From positions 124,001 through 188,000 of the forward strand of contig NZ_JAJUFQ010000002.1 of assembly GCF_029263665.1 (NCBI RefSeq): a stretch of DNA of 64,000 nucleotides. The letters are read 5' to 3'. Below the pieces are notes generated by a model. That model searched no databases. It was not told the DNA's origin and saw only the letters and a list, made by a program, of their open reading frames with translations. Shown one piece after another: positions 9,515 to 18,780 of this stretch (within the stretch, counting starts at the first letter, position 1; each line of letters begins with the position of its first letter). Made by a program: the position numbers and the translations under genes. Source of the stretch: Halomonas sp. (GTDB taxonomy: Bacteria > Pseudomonadota > Gammaproteobacteria > Pseudomonadales > Halomonadaceae).

Positions 9515-10665
9515 CAGATGATCTCCAGTTCAGCGCGTAGTGAGCCAGCAGCCTTGAGTGCCTCAAGGATCGCCATCAGATCATTTGGCGTGGCGCCCAG
9601 CGCATTGAGCGCATCCACCACATCCAGCAGACTGGCGCCTTCCACGACCCGTAGCGTGCCGGTTTCCTCGTTGATGGAAATATCGGACTTGGGCACCACA
9701 CGAGTCTTGCCTTTGCTGAAGGGTGCGGGCTGGCTGACGCCAAGAGACGTATCGATGACTACGGACAGGTTGCCATGAGCCACTGCGGCCCGACTCAGGG
9801 TCACCGCACCATTGAGCACGATCGATCCCGTACGTGAATTCAGCACCACCCTTGCAGGCGGCGGTACGGGCGACACATCGACACTCTCGACCTGCGCCAT
9901 GAAGTTGACGCGGGAGTTGGCATTGGTCGGCCCATTGAGCAGAATGACCCCGCCGTTGCGCGCTGAAGCAACGGGATAACCAAAATCCGTATTGATGGCA
10001 CTGACAATGCGCTCGGCAGTACCGAAGTCCGCCTGCTTGAGATGCAACTCCAGGCCACCGTACTGGTCACCAAGAGACAACGGCACACTCTGCTCTACCG
10101 TCGCTCCGCCCGCAATGCGCCCACTGGCCTGATGCCCTGTCTGTGCACTGCTACCGGCGGACTGAGCACTCGCGCCATTGATCAGCAAATTGCCCTGAGC
10201 CAACGCATAGACATCACCATCGGCCCCTTTAAGAGGTGTCATCAGCAACGTTCCGCCCCGCAAGCTACGAGCATTGCCCACCGAAGACACCACAATATCG
10301 AGACGCTGTCCCGGCGTGGCAAAGGGGGGCAGATCGGCCGTCACCATGACGGCGGCGATATTACGCAACTGCATATTGGTGCCAGGTGGCACCGTGATAC
10401 CCAGCTGCGAAAGCATGTTATTGAGGCTTTGCCCGGTAAATGGCGCCTGCATGGTCTGGTCGCCAGTACCGTCCAGGCCAACGACCAGCCCATAGCCGAC
10501 CAAGGGGTTATCACGCACCCCGGCAAAGGATGCCAGGTCACGGACCTGCTCGGCCTTGGTCAAGGCGGAAAACAGCATCAGGCCTGTCAACAGCACCAGC
10601 ATGAGGGAACCAAGGGTCAGAGTGGGACGACGATGAAGGGGGTTACGCATGCGGGGCCTGCCCAT
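9514..10665 (-). CDS. flgI: Flagellar P-ring protein FlgI
   Basis: The 383-residue exported protein has a basic N-terminus, a hydrophobic signal segment (LGSLMLVLLTGLMLFSAL) and the P-ring signature VRDLASFAGVRDNPLVGYGL, followed by GLDGTGDQ. FlgI polymerises in the periplasm as the bushing around the rod. The ATG at 10665 overlaps the flgH stop; an in-frame ATG at 10650 would remove five residues and is also possible. The P-ring chaperone gene flgA is divergent at 16055. Confidence 0.95.
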   Translation of the reverse strand: MGRPRMRNPLHRRPTLTLGSLMLVLLTGLMLFSALTKAEQVRDLASFAGVRDNPLVGYGLVVGLDGTGDQTMQAPFTGQSLNNMLSQLGITVPPGTNMQLRNIAAVMVTADLPPFATPGQRLDIVVSSVGNARSLRGGTLLMTPLKGADGDVYALAQGNLLINGASAQSAGSSAQTGHQASGRIAGGATVEQSVPLSLGDQYGGLELHLKQADFGTAERIVSAINTDFGYPVASARNGGVILLNGPTNANSRVNFMAQVESVDVSPVPPPARVVLNSRTGSIVLNGAVTLSRAAVAHGNLSVVIDTSLGVSQPAPFSKGKTRVVPKSDISINEETGTLRVVEGASLLDVVDALNALGATPNDLMAILEALKAAGSLRAELEII

Positions 10666-11339
10666 CAGAACGGCGATACATTGAGGAAGAAACGCTGCAA
10701 CCAGCCCATGGTCTGCGCTTCGTTGATATAACCATTGCCGACGTATTCGATACGCGCGTCGGCCACCGCAGTGGAAGGCACACTGTTCTCGGCAGTGATG
10801 GTACGAGGATTGACCACTCCGCCGAAACGAATGAATTCGGTCCCCTGGTTGATGGCAATCTGTTTCTCGCCACGCACCCGTAAATTGCCATTGTTCATGA
10901 CCTGGACCACCGAAACAGTGATGGTGCCAGTAAAGGTGTTATTGGCCCGGGATCCCCCTCCGCCCTCGAAATCCGCGTCGCCATCTACCTCGAGGTTATA
11001 GTCCAGCAAGTCCTCTGCACCTTTGGGCACTGTGATGAAGGTCAGGCTGGAACCACCCGAACGGGAAGCGTTGGAGGTGGAGTTCTTGCTCGCGCTGACC
11101 TCTTCATCGAGGACAATGGTGAGAATATCGCCGACACTCCGAGGACGACGATCCTCGAACAATGGCTGGTAGCCACGTGGCCTCTGATAAATGGAGCCAT
11201 TGGCCACTGGCGCCGGGCGATCCGGAATCTCGATTTTCTCCTGCTCCCCGACCACCGAAGCGCGTGGTATCTGGGCACAACCACCCAACACAAGCAGTGG
11301 CACCAGAATCATGCCTGCGAGGCCAGCGCGACGATCCAT
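10665..11339 (-). CDS. flgH: Flagellar L-ring lipoprotein FlgH
   Basis: The 224-residue protein carries a lipoprotein signal ([10 protein letters not shown], lipobox LGGC), so it is anchored in the outer membrane. The FlgH core follows: [20 protein letters not shown], then [20 protein letters not shown]. It forms the L-ring bushing in the outer membrane. It sits 12 bases after flgG and overlaps flgI, inside the flgBCDEFGHIJ unit. Confidence 0.96.
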   Translation of the reverse strand: MDRRAGLAGMILVPLLVLGGCAQIPRASVVGEQEKIEIPDRPAPVANGSIYQRPRGYQPLFEDRRPRSVGDILTIVLDEEVSASKNSTSNASRSGGSSLTFITVPKGAEDLLDYNLEVDGDADFEGGGGSRANNTFTGTITVSVVQVMNNGNLRVRGEKQIAINQGTEFIRFGGVVNPRTITAENSVPSTAVADARIEYVGNGYINEAQTMGWLQRFFLNVSPF

Positions 11340-11351
11340 GACGTTCTCCGT

Positions 11352-12134
11352 TTACAGCTGAGCCAGACGAGCCAGCATTTCATCACTGGTCTGCACCGCC
11401 TTGCTGTTGATTTCGTAGGCGCGCTGAGTCTGGATCATGCTGACCATTTCCTCGACCACATTGACGTTGGACGTCTCCACATAGCCCTGCAACAGACGGC
11501 CTGCTCCGTTCATGCCAGGAATACTTTCGTTACGTGGCCCAGAGGAGGAAGTTTCCACATAGAGATTGCCGCCAATGGCTTCGAGCCCCGTCGGGTTGAT
11601 GAACGTGCTCAACGAGATCTGACCGACTTCATTGGTTTCACTGGTGCCTGGCTCCGTCACCGAGACGATGCCATCCTCGCCAATGGATACTGACAGCGCG
11701 TTGTCAGGAATGATGATCGCCGGCTCCAGTGGATAACCATTGGCCGTCACCACTTGGCCGTTTTCATCCAGCTGAAAGCTGCCATCCCGGGTATAGGCAG
11801 TAGAGCCATCCGGCATCACGACCTGAAAGAAGCCCTTGCCATTGATCGCCAGATCCCTGGAATTCTGGGTCTCTTCCAGGCTTCCTTGAGTATGCAACCG
11901 CTCGGTCGCAACGGGGCGAACCCCGGTGCCAACCTGCATGCCCGACGGCAGACGGTCCTGAACATTGTTCTGAGCACCCGGCTGGCGCAGGTTCTGATAC
12001 AGCAGATCTTCGAAGACAGCCCGCGACTGCTTGAAGCCATTGGTGGAAACGTTGGCCAGGTTATTGGAAATGACATCCAGCTTGACCTGCTGCGCTTCCA
12101 GCCCCGTCTTGGCCGACCACAACGACTTGATCAT
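11352..12134 (-). CDS. flgG: Flagellar distal rod protein FlgG
   Basis: The protein has 260 residues, exactly the usual FlgG size. It begins [20 protein letters not shown], continues with [20 protein letters not shown], and ends [20 protein letters not shown], the rod/hook C-terminal coil. FlgG makes the distal rod that crosses the P- and L-rings. It lies 42 bases after flgF. Confidence 0.97.
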   Translation of the reverse strand: MIKSLWSAKTGLEAQQVKLDVISNNLANVSTNGFKQSRAVFEDLLYQNLRQPGAQNNVQDRLPSGMQVGTGVRPVATERLHTQGSLEETQNSRDLAINGKGFFQVVMPDGSTAYTRDGSFQLDENGQVVTANGYPLEPAIIIPDNALSVSIGEDGIVSVTEPGTSETNEVGQISLSTFINPTGLEAIGGNLYVETSSSGPRNESIPGMNGAGRLLQGYVETSNVNVVEEMVSMIQTQRAYEINSKAVQTSDEMLARLAQL

Positions 12135-12176
12135 GTTTTTTCCTTGTTCATCAGATGATTGGGCTTCAAGAAATCA

Positions 12177-12935
12177 TCAGCCATTGAGCAGCAACAAGCT
12201 GTTGGCCTGCTGAGCGTTTTCATCAGCGTCACTGATCGCCTGGGTCTGCAACTCATAGCGTCTGGCCACATCGATCATGGCCACCATGGACTCCACCGGA
12301 TTGACGTTACTGCCCTCCAGGGCACCAGCCACCACCCGCACACGTTCAGAAGCAGGTAATGGCGCACTTTGTCCTTGGGCATCCGGCGCGGTACGAAACA
12401 GCCCATCATCACCACGCACGACCCCGGCCTCGCCAGGCTCGACCAGCTTCAGGCGACCGACTTCAGCCAGGGCATCGGGATCTTCCCCCATGCCGATACC
12501 ACTGATGGTGCCATCAGCGCCCATGAACAATTGCGCCCCCAGGGGCACCTGGATCGGCCCACCTTCACCGATCACCGGCCGGCCAGCCGACATCAGCTGG
12601 CCATTGCCGTCCACCTGAAAGTCGCCTTGGCGGGTATAGGCTTCCTGACCATCCTGCCCCTGCACGGCAAAGAAACCGGGGCCATCGATCGCCACGTCCA
12701 GGGTACGGCCAGTACGCGTAATCGGGCCGGGAGTGAAATCCGCTCCCGGAGTGGAAGCCGCCACTGAAACGCGAGTCGCCAAGCGCGCCTCTCCCTGTAC
12801 AGGCACCGCGCGCATGGCATGCAGTTGGGCACGAAAACCTGCGGTAGAAGCATTGGCCAGGTTATGGCTGACCACCGCCTGCTGTTCCATGCTCTGACGG
12901 GCACCGCTCATGGCGGTGTAAAGCATGCGATCCAT
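12177..12935 (-). CDS. flgF: Flagellar proximal rod protein FlgF
   Basis: The 252-residue rod protein has the conserved N-terminal MDRMLYTAMSGARQSMEQQA and ends ESMVAMIDVARRYELQTQAI. The middle contains DFTPGPITRTGRTLDVAIDG, typical of FlgF. It forms part of the proximal rod. It is separated by 14 bases from flgE, so the two are almost certainly translated from one mRNA. Confidence 0.96.
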   Translation of the reverse strand: MDRMLYTAMSGARQSMEQQAVVSHNLANASTAGFRAQLHAMRAVPVQGEARLATRVSVAASTPGADFTPGPITRTGRTLDVAIDGPGFFAVQGQDGQEAYTRQGDFQVDGNGQLMSAGRPVIGEGGPIQVPLGAQLFMGADGTISGIGMGEDPDALAEVGRLKLVEPGEAGVVRGDDGLFRTAPDAQGQSAPLPASERVRVVAGALEGSNVNPVESMVAMIDVARRYELQTQAISDADENAQQANSLLLLNG

Positions 12936-12949
12936 GAATCAGTACTCCG

Positions 12950-14191
12950 TCAACGCAGGCTGATAGCTGTCTGCAGGACTTCATCCTGAGTCTTGATGGT
13001 CTGCGAGTTGGCCTGATAGGCACGCTGGGTGACGATCATGTTGACCAGCTCACGCGCCATATCGACATTGGAAGTCTCCACCATGCCGGACTCGATGCCT
13101 CCCAGGAGCCCCGTGTTCGGCGCACCCACCAGCTCCTGACCAGAAGCATCGGTGGCTACCCAGGCATTGTTACCGATGGGATTGAGCCCTTCAGGGTTGC
13201 GGAAGTTAGCCAAGGCAATCTGACCGGCTGGCCGCGACTGCTCATTGGCATAATTACGCACCACCGTGCCATCGTCTTCGATGGTGATCCCGACCAGAGC
13301 GCCGGAGGTATAACCGTTCTGTGTCAGAGCCGTTGTACTGGCGTCGTTGCCAAACTGGGTGGAACCCGCAACATCAAATGTCAGTGGCATGTCCGCTGCA
13401 GCGCCATCGAAGAAGTCTGCACTGGCGAATGCCATGCTGAATTCAGCAGGTGAGGGAGACGTCAGCTGTCCATTCTGGTTGAAAGTCATGTCAAAGGATT
13501 GAGGTGCAGCGCCATCCATCAGCACCTTTCCATCCATAGCAATGTTCGCGCTCCAGGCATTGGGGCCCGTTTTCTCGTAATAGACGGTCACATTGCGCGG
13601 ATTGCCCAACGAATCATAGGCGGTGAAATTATTGGAATAGTGGTAATCGATGCTGACATCATTACCGGAAGGATCATGCAGATCGACCTTGTTGAGGTCC
13701 TCGCCAACGACTGAGCGGGAGTCCAGATTGAAGGTTGTCGAGACTCTTGAGGTGGCACTGGCCGGCATTTCGTCAGCATCAATCTGGAGAACCGCTGGCT
13801 GCCCGCCTACCTGTACATCACCGGTAGCATTGATGCCATAGCCCATGATTCGGGCACCGGAAGCGTTCTGCAAATAGCCATCCGGCGTCAGGGTGAGTTG
13901 TCCATTGCGCGAATAGACCACCTGGCCGTTTTGCTCCATGCGGAAAAAGCCCTGGCCACTGATTCCCAGGTCCAGCGGCCGGTTGGTGGCTTCCAGGTTG
14001 CCGCCACTGAAATCCTGCAACACTGTGGATACTCGGGTCCCCAGCCCAACCCGAGAGTTGGCAAAGACATCGGCAAACTGCGCACAGCCACTCTTGTAAC
14101 CCACCGTCTGGGAATTGGCGATATTGTTGCCCAGTACGTCCAGACTGTTGGCTGCTGCATTCAGGCCACTAAGCGCTTGTGAAAATCCCAT
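12950..14191 (-). CDS. flgE: Flagellar hook protein FlgE
   Basis: The 413-residue hook subunit has the N-terminal MGFSQALSGLNAAANSLDVL and GNNIANSQTVGYKSG, a variable middle, and a C-terminal ESGMVETSNVDMARELVNMI coil ending in LQTAISLR. The length is close to enteric FlgE (about 400). FlgE forms the universal joint of the flagellum; its length is set by FliK and its assembly needs the FlgD cap encoded just upstream. Confidence 0.97.
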   Translation of the reverse strand: MGFSQALSGLNAAANSLDVLGNNIANSQTVGYKSGCAQFADVFANSRVGLGTRVSTVLQDFSGGNLEATNRPLDLGISGQGFFRMEQNGQVVYSRNGQLTLTPDGYLQNASGARIMGYGINATGDVQVGGQPAVLQIDADEMPASATSRVSTTFNLDSRSVVGEDLNKVDLHDPSGNDVSIDYHYSNNFTAYDSLGNPRNVTVYYEKTGPNAWSANIAMDGKVLMDGAAPQSFDMTFNQNGQLTSPSPAEFSMAFASADFFDGAAADMPLTFDVAGSTQFGNDASTTALTQNGYTSGALVGITIEDDGTVVRNYANEQSRPAGQIALANFRNPEGLNPIGNNAWVATDASGQELVGAPNTGLLGGIESGMVETSNVDMARELVNMIVTQRAYQANSQTIKTQDEVLQTAISLR

Positions 14192-14238
14192 TTCCTACTC
14201 CTGTTTTTTCGAATTACGACTTGTCATTCCCTGACGTA

Positions 14239-14934
14239 TCACAGGATCTGACGCACATCCTTGAGTTCAACCTGTCCATATACCGCACCGAGGTCCAACA
14301 TCACCTGACCACTGCTGTCGGCAGGTGTCACCGCACCGACAATGGCGTAGTTGAGCGTCGTGACATCAAGGGATTCACCTTCAGCTCCCGTGGCTTCCAC
14401 ACTGATGTGATATCCCCCTTCAACCGCCGCCTCACCACTATCGGACAAGCCATCCCACTGGAAGGACTCAACTCCGGCCGATACCGGGCCAAGGTCGTAA
14501 CTATTGATGACTTCACCAGACGCATTGGTGATCGTGACCTTGACGTTTGACGCAGGTGTATCGAGCTCAATACCAAAGGGCGTTGCAACTTGTTCACCAT
14601 CATCGGTGTGAGTCAGCAATATATTGTCGCCAGGTACCAGCACCCCTTTGCCGATCAGTGCCGCAGCCTGCATGGCTTGCCCTGCATCGATCTGATCATT
14701 GATCACCGCCAGAGAAGCATTGAGTTCTTCGATACCGGCCACGGTGTTGATCTGCGCCAGTTGCGACGTCATCTGGCTGTTATCCATGGGCTTGAGAGGG
14801 TCCTGGTTCTGCAGTTGCGTCACCAGCAAGGTCATGAAGTTGTCACTCAGCTCATCAGAAGCCTGGACAGAGCTGGCCTTGGCCGTGGTAGCGTTGACGC
14901 TGGTGTAGATCCCCGCATCGATGGTATTGGGCAT
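14239..14934 (-). CDS. flgD: Flagellar hook-cap protein FlgD
   Basis: The 231-residue scaffold contains the conserved N-terminal ELSDNFMTLLVTQLQNQDPL and KPMDNSQMTSQLAQINTVAG, then a FlgD Ig-like/Tudor-type C-terminal half. FlgD caps the growing hook and leaves when hook growth ends. Its ATG overlaps the flgC stop at 14934, showing tight coupling. Confidence 0.96.
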   Translation of the reverse strand: MPNTIDAGIYTSVNATTAKASSVQASDELSDNFMTLLVTQLQNQDPLKPMDNSQMTSQLAQINTVAGIEELNASLAVINDQIDAGQAMQAAALIGKGVLVPGDNILLTHTDDGEQVATPFGIELDTPASNVKVTITNASGEVINSYDLGPVSAGVESFQWDGLSDSGEAAVEGGYHISVEATGAEGESLDVTTLNYAIVGAVTPADSSGQVMLDLGAVYGQVELKDVRQIL

Positions 14935-15338
14935 TATCCTTCTCCGAGGGTGAGGGTCTTGAGCATCAACTGTTTACTGGTATTCATGATCTCGACATTG
15001 GCCTGATAGGAGCGCGAGGCCGAGATCATGTTGACCATCTCGCCCACCGGATCGACATTCGGCATGGTCACGTAGCCGGCGTCATCCGCCAGTGGGTGTC
15101 CAGGGTGGTATTCCCGGCGCATCGGGGAAGGGTCCTCGACCACCTGGCTGACCATGACACCGCCGACTCCGTTGGATGAAGCTCTCGATTCGAACATCAC
15201 CTGTCGAGCGCGATACGGTTGACCGTCAGGACCTGAAACACTGTCGGCATTGGCAAGATTGCTGGCGGTGACATTCATGCGCTGAGCCTGAGCACTCATG
15301 CCCGAAGCAGCGATATCAAAAATGGAAAACATCGACAA
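14934..15338 (-). CDS. flgC: Flagellar proximal rod protein FlgC
   Basis: The 134-residue rod protein has the standard [20 protein letters not shown] start and the [21 protein letters not shown]-terminal motif. Length and motifs match FlgC. It lies 58 bases after flgB, with a purine-rich site before the ATG. Confidence 0.97.
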   Translation of the reverse strand: MSMFSIFDIAASGMSAQAQRMNVTASNLANADSVSGPDGQPYRARQVMFESRASSNGVGGVMVSQVVEDPSPMRREYHPGHPLADDAGYVTMPNVDPVGEMVNMISASRSYQANVEIMNTSKQLMLKTLTLGEG

Positions 15339-15396
15339 AAGTGAACTCCTTTAAGCGCGCGATACTTGACTTGCAGTGGCTATCTACTAACCAGCA

Positions 15397-15813
15397 TCAG
15401 CGTTCGGGCTGCATCGCCTGTCTCAGGCCTTGAAGGCGCTGATCCAGAATGGTCAGAGCCGCTTGATAACGCACCGAGTTGTCAGCAAAGGCGCTGCGCT
15501 CACGATCCATATCCACGGTATTGCCATCCAGGCTTGGCTGATCAGGGACCCGATACAGCAAGTGACGGTTATCCAGAGCCCCCACGGCACCTTGTCCCAT
15601 CAAATGACGGGCAGAGGTACGGTTCAGCGCCAGGCCGGACTGAGGAACGTTGTGCATGGCATCTTGCAGCGCCCGGGAAAAATCCAGGTCTCGGGCCTTG
15701 TAGCCCGGGGTATCAGCATTGGCGATATTGCTGGCCAGTACCTTCTGGCGCTCCTCGCGCAGCGCCAGGGCCCGCTGGTGGAAAGCGAGAGAGGCTTCGA
15801 TCTGATCGATCAT
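15397..15813 (-). CDS. flgB: Flagellar proximal rod protein FlgB
   Basis: The frame is open to 15870, but the best start is the ATG at 15813, giving MIDQIEASLAFHQRALALRE (138 residues), the usual FlgB N-terminus and length; TTGGAGCGC lies at the right distance upstream. The rod motif ILASNIANADTPGYKARDLD style sequence is present (LASNIANADTPGYKARDLDF) and the C-terminus has the expected coil. It is the first gene of the leftward flg operon, divergent from flgA. Confidence 0.94.
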   Translation of the reverse strand: MIDQIEASLAFHQRALALREERQKVLASNIANADTPGYKARDLDFSRALQDAMHNVPQSGLALNRTSARHLMGQGAVGALDNRHLLYRVPDQPSLDGNTVDMDRERSAFADNSVRYQAALTILDQRLQGLRQAMQPER

Positions 15814-16054
15814 CGTGCAGCGCTCCAACGGCATAAGTTCGACGATGGAGCATAAGCAGGGAGGCGTCATGACAAAGCCTCAAACAACCCACAATCCGTG
15901 TGGCAATTCAAAGCATGCCGCTTGCGGCCTAGGGATAGACTCATGTTGTGAACGGTGGCACAGGTCATCGACCACAGAACGACACCCATGAAACGACGTT
16001 ACACGGCACCTGCCTCGTAAGATCAGACATCATCCGTGTGGAGGAAATGCCCCA
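15814..16054. promoter_or_regulatory. Divergent flgB / flgA control region
   Basis: These 241 bases separate the oppositely oriented flgB and flgA genes and should hold promoters for both. I found no sigma-28 match and no convincing sigma-54 (GG-N10-GC) site here. By analogy with systems that use FlhDC, sigma-70 promoters activated by FlhDC are expected, but I cannot point to a specific box. Confidence 0.4.
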
Positions 16055-16777
16055 GTGAAGACGGCCAGCCAATGGCGACCAGATTCTGTACCAAAAGTAC
16101 TAAGCACGCTAATCCTTGTCTTTGCACTGCCTGCCATCGCCGCCACCTCCCCCAACGGAAATGCCATAGCGGAACAAGTTGAAGCGTTTCTCAGCACGCA
16201 CTTGCAGGCGGAAGGGGTCACCTCTGAAGATATCGACATCCAGGTCTTCCCCCCCGCAACCCATCTTGATTCCTGCAACAGCCCTGCTCCATTCCTGCCC
16301 CGGCCAGACCAACCACTGTCGGGCCGAATCTCCATTGGCGTGCGATGTAAAGAAAGCCCTCAGAATGTTCGTTACTTGCAGGCTGAAGTGCATCGCTTCG
16401 GGAATCGACTGGTCATCACACAGGATATTGCTGTCGGAGAGCGCATTCGTCCGGAGGTGTTACGCCAGGAGCGGGTCGATTTGAGCCGCATGCCTGCCCA
16501 ACTCCTGCACGACCCGATCAATGCGATTGGCCTGCAGGCCAAACGTCCTCTGCGAAAGGGGCATAGTCTCACCACGCGAGACCTTCAGGCTCCACGCCTG
16601 GTAGATCGTGACCAGACTGTCACTATCGAGGCTTCTGGCCAGGGCTTTCGTCTGCAGCGCCAAGGCAAGGCATTGGATGCTGGTGGGCTTGGCGACACAA
16701 TTCGAGTGCGTGTTTCTCAACGCGACATCATCGAAGCCAGAGTGGCCGGGCCCGGTATTCTGAGTGTGACGTTTTAG
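16055..16777 (+). CDS. flgA: Flagellar P-ring assembly chaperone FlgA
   Basis: The protein has 240 residues from a GTG start; GAGGAA lies about ten bases upstream and no better ATG is near. A signal peptide (LSTLILVFALPAIAA) is followed by a SAF-type domain with VGERIRPEVLRQERVDLSRM and GHSLTTRDLQAPRLVDRDQT. The C-terminus has LDAGGLGDTIRVRVSQRDII, typical of FlgA. FlgA keeps FlgI soluble in the periplasm and promotes P-ring assembly. It is divergent from flgB. Confidence 0.94.
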   Translation: MKTASQWRPDSVPKVLSTLILVFALPAIAATSPNGNAIAEQVEAFLSTHLQAEGVTSEDIDIQVFPPATHLDSCNSPAPFLPRPDQPLSGRISIGVRCKESPQNVRYLQAEVHRFGNRLVITQDIAVGERIRPEVLRQERVDLSRMPAQLLHDPINAIGLQAKRPLRKGHSLTTRDLQAPRLVDRDQTVTIEASGQGFRLQRQGKALDAGGLGDTIRVRVSQRDIIEARVAGPGILSVTF

Positions 16778-16793
16778 GGTTTGTCTGAAGATA

Positions 16794-16820
16794 TAAAGTT
16801 CTCACGACCGTGGCCGATAA
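16794..16820 (+). promoter_or_regulatory. Sigma-28 (FliA) promoter for flgMN
   Basis: TAAAGTTC, an 11-base spacer and GCCGATAA match the consensus at 15 of 16 positions. The site lies 42 bases before the flgM ATG, so flgM can be made late from its own promoter. This gives FliA negative feedback through its anti-sigma factor. Confidence 0.87.
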
Positions 16821-16862
16821 TTCAGGCAAGACTCCCATTCTCCAGCCCAGAGAGCTTCCATC

Positions 16863-17147
16863 ATGAAAATCAGCCCCAACACACCACTGACTCACTCAGC
16901 GTCCATCGAGAAGAGCTCCACCACTCCATCGCAGAAAGTAACGCCCGGTCATCAAAGTGGTGAGCCATCCAGTCTGACGCACTTAAGCCAACCCCATGCG
17001 GATAGCAGCCAGGATATCGACATGGCCCGGGTGACAGAAATACGCAATGCCATTCGTGAAGGTCGCTTACACCTCTCTCCCGAGCGCATTGCTGATGGTC
17101 TGCTGGCCAGCGTACGTGACATGCTCGACAAGGATACAACCCAGTGA
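16863..17147 (+). CDS. flgM: Anti-sigma-28 factor FlgM
   Basis: This is a 94-residue, Ser/Thr/His-rich, low-complexity protein that becomes structured only in its C-terminal half: ARVTEIRNAIREGRLHLSPE followed by RIADGLLASVRDML, the FlgM FliA-binding helices. It holds FliA inactive until hook completion, then is exported. It is preceded by a sigma-28 promoter and its stop overlaps the GTG start of flgN. Confidence 0.93.
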   Translation: MKISPNTPLTHSASIEKSSTTPSQKVTPGHQSGEPSSLTHLSQPHADSSQDIDMARVTEIRNAIREGRLHLSPERIADGLLASVRDMLDKDTTQ

Positions 17148-17593
17148 ACCTGTCGTTATTACTTGAAATGCAACACCAGTACCTGAGCCAGTTGCTGGCG
17201 TTGTTGCAGGAAGAACAGGAATGCCTGGTTCAGGGACAGGTCGATGCAGTGCATCTCGTCCAACTGACGGATGCAAAGTCCTCGCTACAGCAGGCATTGG
17301 CAAAGACAGAAAGCAGGCGACACCAGATCCAATGTCACCTGAACTACAGCGATGATGATCATGGTGCACTTCAGGTTGCCAGGGACAATGACAGTGAAGC
17401 GACCTGGCTCAGCATCCGTCAAATCGCCCATGAAATCGCTCGAACCAACCGCCGCAATGGTGAGTTACTGCAATTACGCATGGATCACAACCAGCATATG
17501 CTCGATCATCTTCACCGCATCGCTGCAGCTAACGTCTACCACGCCGACGGCCGTGCCCCACTTCAATCTCCCCGGCTTGATATTTCTGCTTGA
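17144..17593 (+). CDS. flgN: Flagellar export chaperone FlgN
   Basis: The 149-residue, mostly helical protein reads MNLSLLLEMQHQYLSQLLAL, then a helical hairpin with Gln/Glu-rich heptads. FlgN is the chaperone for FlgK and FlgL. The start is a GTG that overlaps the flgM stop by four bases, so expression is coupled. The family is divergent, but position and size make the call reliable. Confidence 0.88.
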   Translation: MNLSLLLEMQHQYLSQLLALLQEEQECLVQGQVDAVHLVQLTDAKSSLQQALAKTESRRHQIQCHLNYSDDDHGALQVARDNDSEATWLSIRQIAHEIARTNRRNGELLQLRMDHNQHMLDHLHRIAAANVYHADGRAPLQSPRLDISA

Positions 17594-18096
17594 TTCCATC
17601 ACCTACCCCGGATCGCCAATGCCATCCGGGGCTCGCCAAATCATCCTTAAGGCTTATGCAACAAGATCCAAAAACAACAACATGAATAATGAGAATATAA
17701 AATTTTTTGATTAAAAAGATAAGAACAAATAATCAGAAAAATAACCTTATAGATTTAACAAAGATTAATCATTTAAACTAAAGTACTCATAGCTTATACC
17801 CATATCGGCACAGAATTGACATAGATCAATATCTCCACGCACTTCGAAACTTAACATTCACCCCACAAAGATAAACAGCAATATCTATAACCATCAGGTA
17901 TGACCATATATCGAATAAAGTTAATACATATATGAGCACACCACATGATGTCGTGAAGCATAACCGAAACTGTCATATAAACGACACAAAAATGTCATAA
18001 AACCATAGTCGCACAATGGTCGTTGACTGCTGCGACAAGCCATGTGACTGAATAATTTAAAAATTCATTATCCAACCCTTCCCAAGGAGATGAGGA
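17594..18096. other. AT-rich control region before the fimbrial operon
   Basis: These 503 bases carry no gene and are clearly more AT-rich than the flagellar genes. A perfect 8-bp hairpin (CCCCGGAT/ATCCGGGG, 17606-17631) just after flgN may end flgMN transcription, though it lacks a U-tract. Near the pilin gene, TGTCATATAAAC (17971) and TGTCATAAAACC (17993) form a direct repeat 22 bases apart, about two helical turns, which could be an activator site. The promoter of the pilin gene should lie here; an exact -35/-10 pair is not clear. Confidence 0.5.
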
Positions 18097-18624
18097 ATGA
18101 AACTTTCGACAAAACTGCTCATGGCAGCTTGCTGCTCCGTGATGTCTGGCAGTGTCTTCGCAATCGATGGAACCATCGATATCTCGGGCACTGTCACAGA
18201 CACGTCGTGCACCGTCACCATAAATGGAGGTAGTGCCAGCAGTAGTGTGGTATTGCCTACAGTCTCAACCGCTTCACTGACCAGCAACGGAGCGGTGGCA
18301 GGCGCCACGGCGTTTACTTTCAATTTGACAGAATGTCCGGCGACGGGCGGTGCTCGCGCTTACTTTGAGTCAACCAATGTCGATTCAAGTACCGGTAACC
18401 TGGTCAACAACTCAGCTACGCCTGCTGGTAATACTCAGGTCCAGATTATTGATGCTGGCGGAACGTCCATTGACCTGCGTAACAATGAAAACAACCCCTT
18501 TGTCAGCTTCGATACGTCTGGCAATGCCAATTTGACTTACAGCGCTCAATATATCGCTGTTGGTGGTGCAGCCACTCCGGGGGATATAGATACTCAGCTG
18601 GTTTATACCGTAGAGTACCAGTAA
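18097..18624 (+). CDS. Chaperone-usher major fimbrial subunit (type 1 FimA-like)
   Basis: The 175-residue protein has a signal peptide ending near SVFA, followed by a pilin domain with GTVTDTSCTVTING and a second Cys in FNLTECPATGG, the pair that forms the pilin disulfide. The end LVYTVEYQ carries the penultimate-Tyr donor-strand motif. It would be the shaft subunit. AAGGAGATGAGGA precedes the ATG. An mRNA hairpin separates it from the usher gene, a common way to keep shaft subunit levels high. The subunit type is inferred from domain pattern alone. Confidence 0.88.
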   Translation: MKLSTKLLMAACCSVMSGSVFAIDGTIDISGTVTDTSCTVTINGGSASSSVVLPTVSTASLTSNGAVAGATAFTFNLTECPATGGARAYFESTNVDSSTGNLVNNSATPAGNTQVQIIDAGGTSIDLRNNENNPFVSFDTSGNANLTYSAQYIAVGGAATPGDIDTQLVYTVEYQ

Positions 18625-18661
18625 ACAGGTATTTTTTATATAGGCCAGGGACGGCAATGAC

Positions 18662-18683
18662 TGATCTATCTGAAGATAGATCA
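18662..18683 (+). terminator. Hairpin between pilin and usher genes (partial terminator or mRNA stabiliser)
   Basis: TGATCTATC and GATAGATCA form a 9-bp stem with a TGAA loop, 37 bases after the pilin stop, with no U-tract behind it. It could attenuate read-through into the usher gene or protect the pilin mRNA 3' end. Confidence 0.5.
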
Positions 18684-18780
18684 ATTAATCACATTCAGAT
18701 TAACAGGTCCTTGTCGTAGCTCCCGCTTTCGAGACTTTATTTCATGTTTCAGAAAAGCGGAGCCTTGGAGTGTTGTAGAA

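Noticed and set aside
15814..16054. Sigma-54 promoter between flgB and flgA
   Set aside because: TGGCA occurs but no TTGC at the correct spacing was found on either strand.
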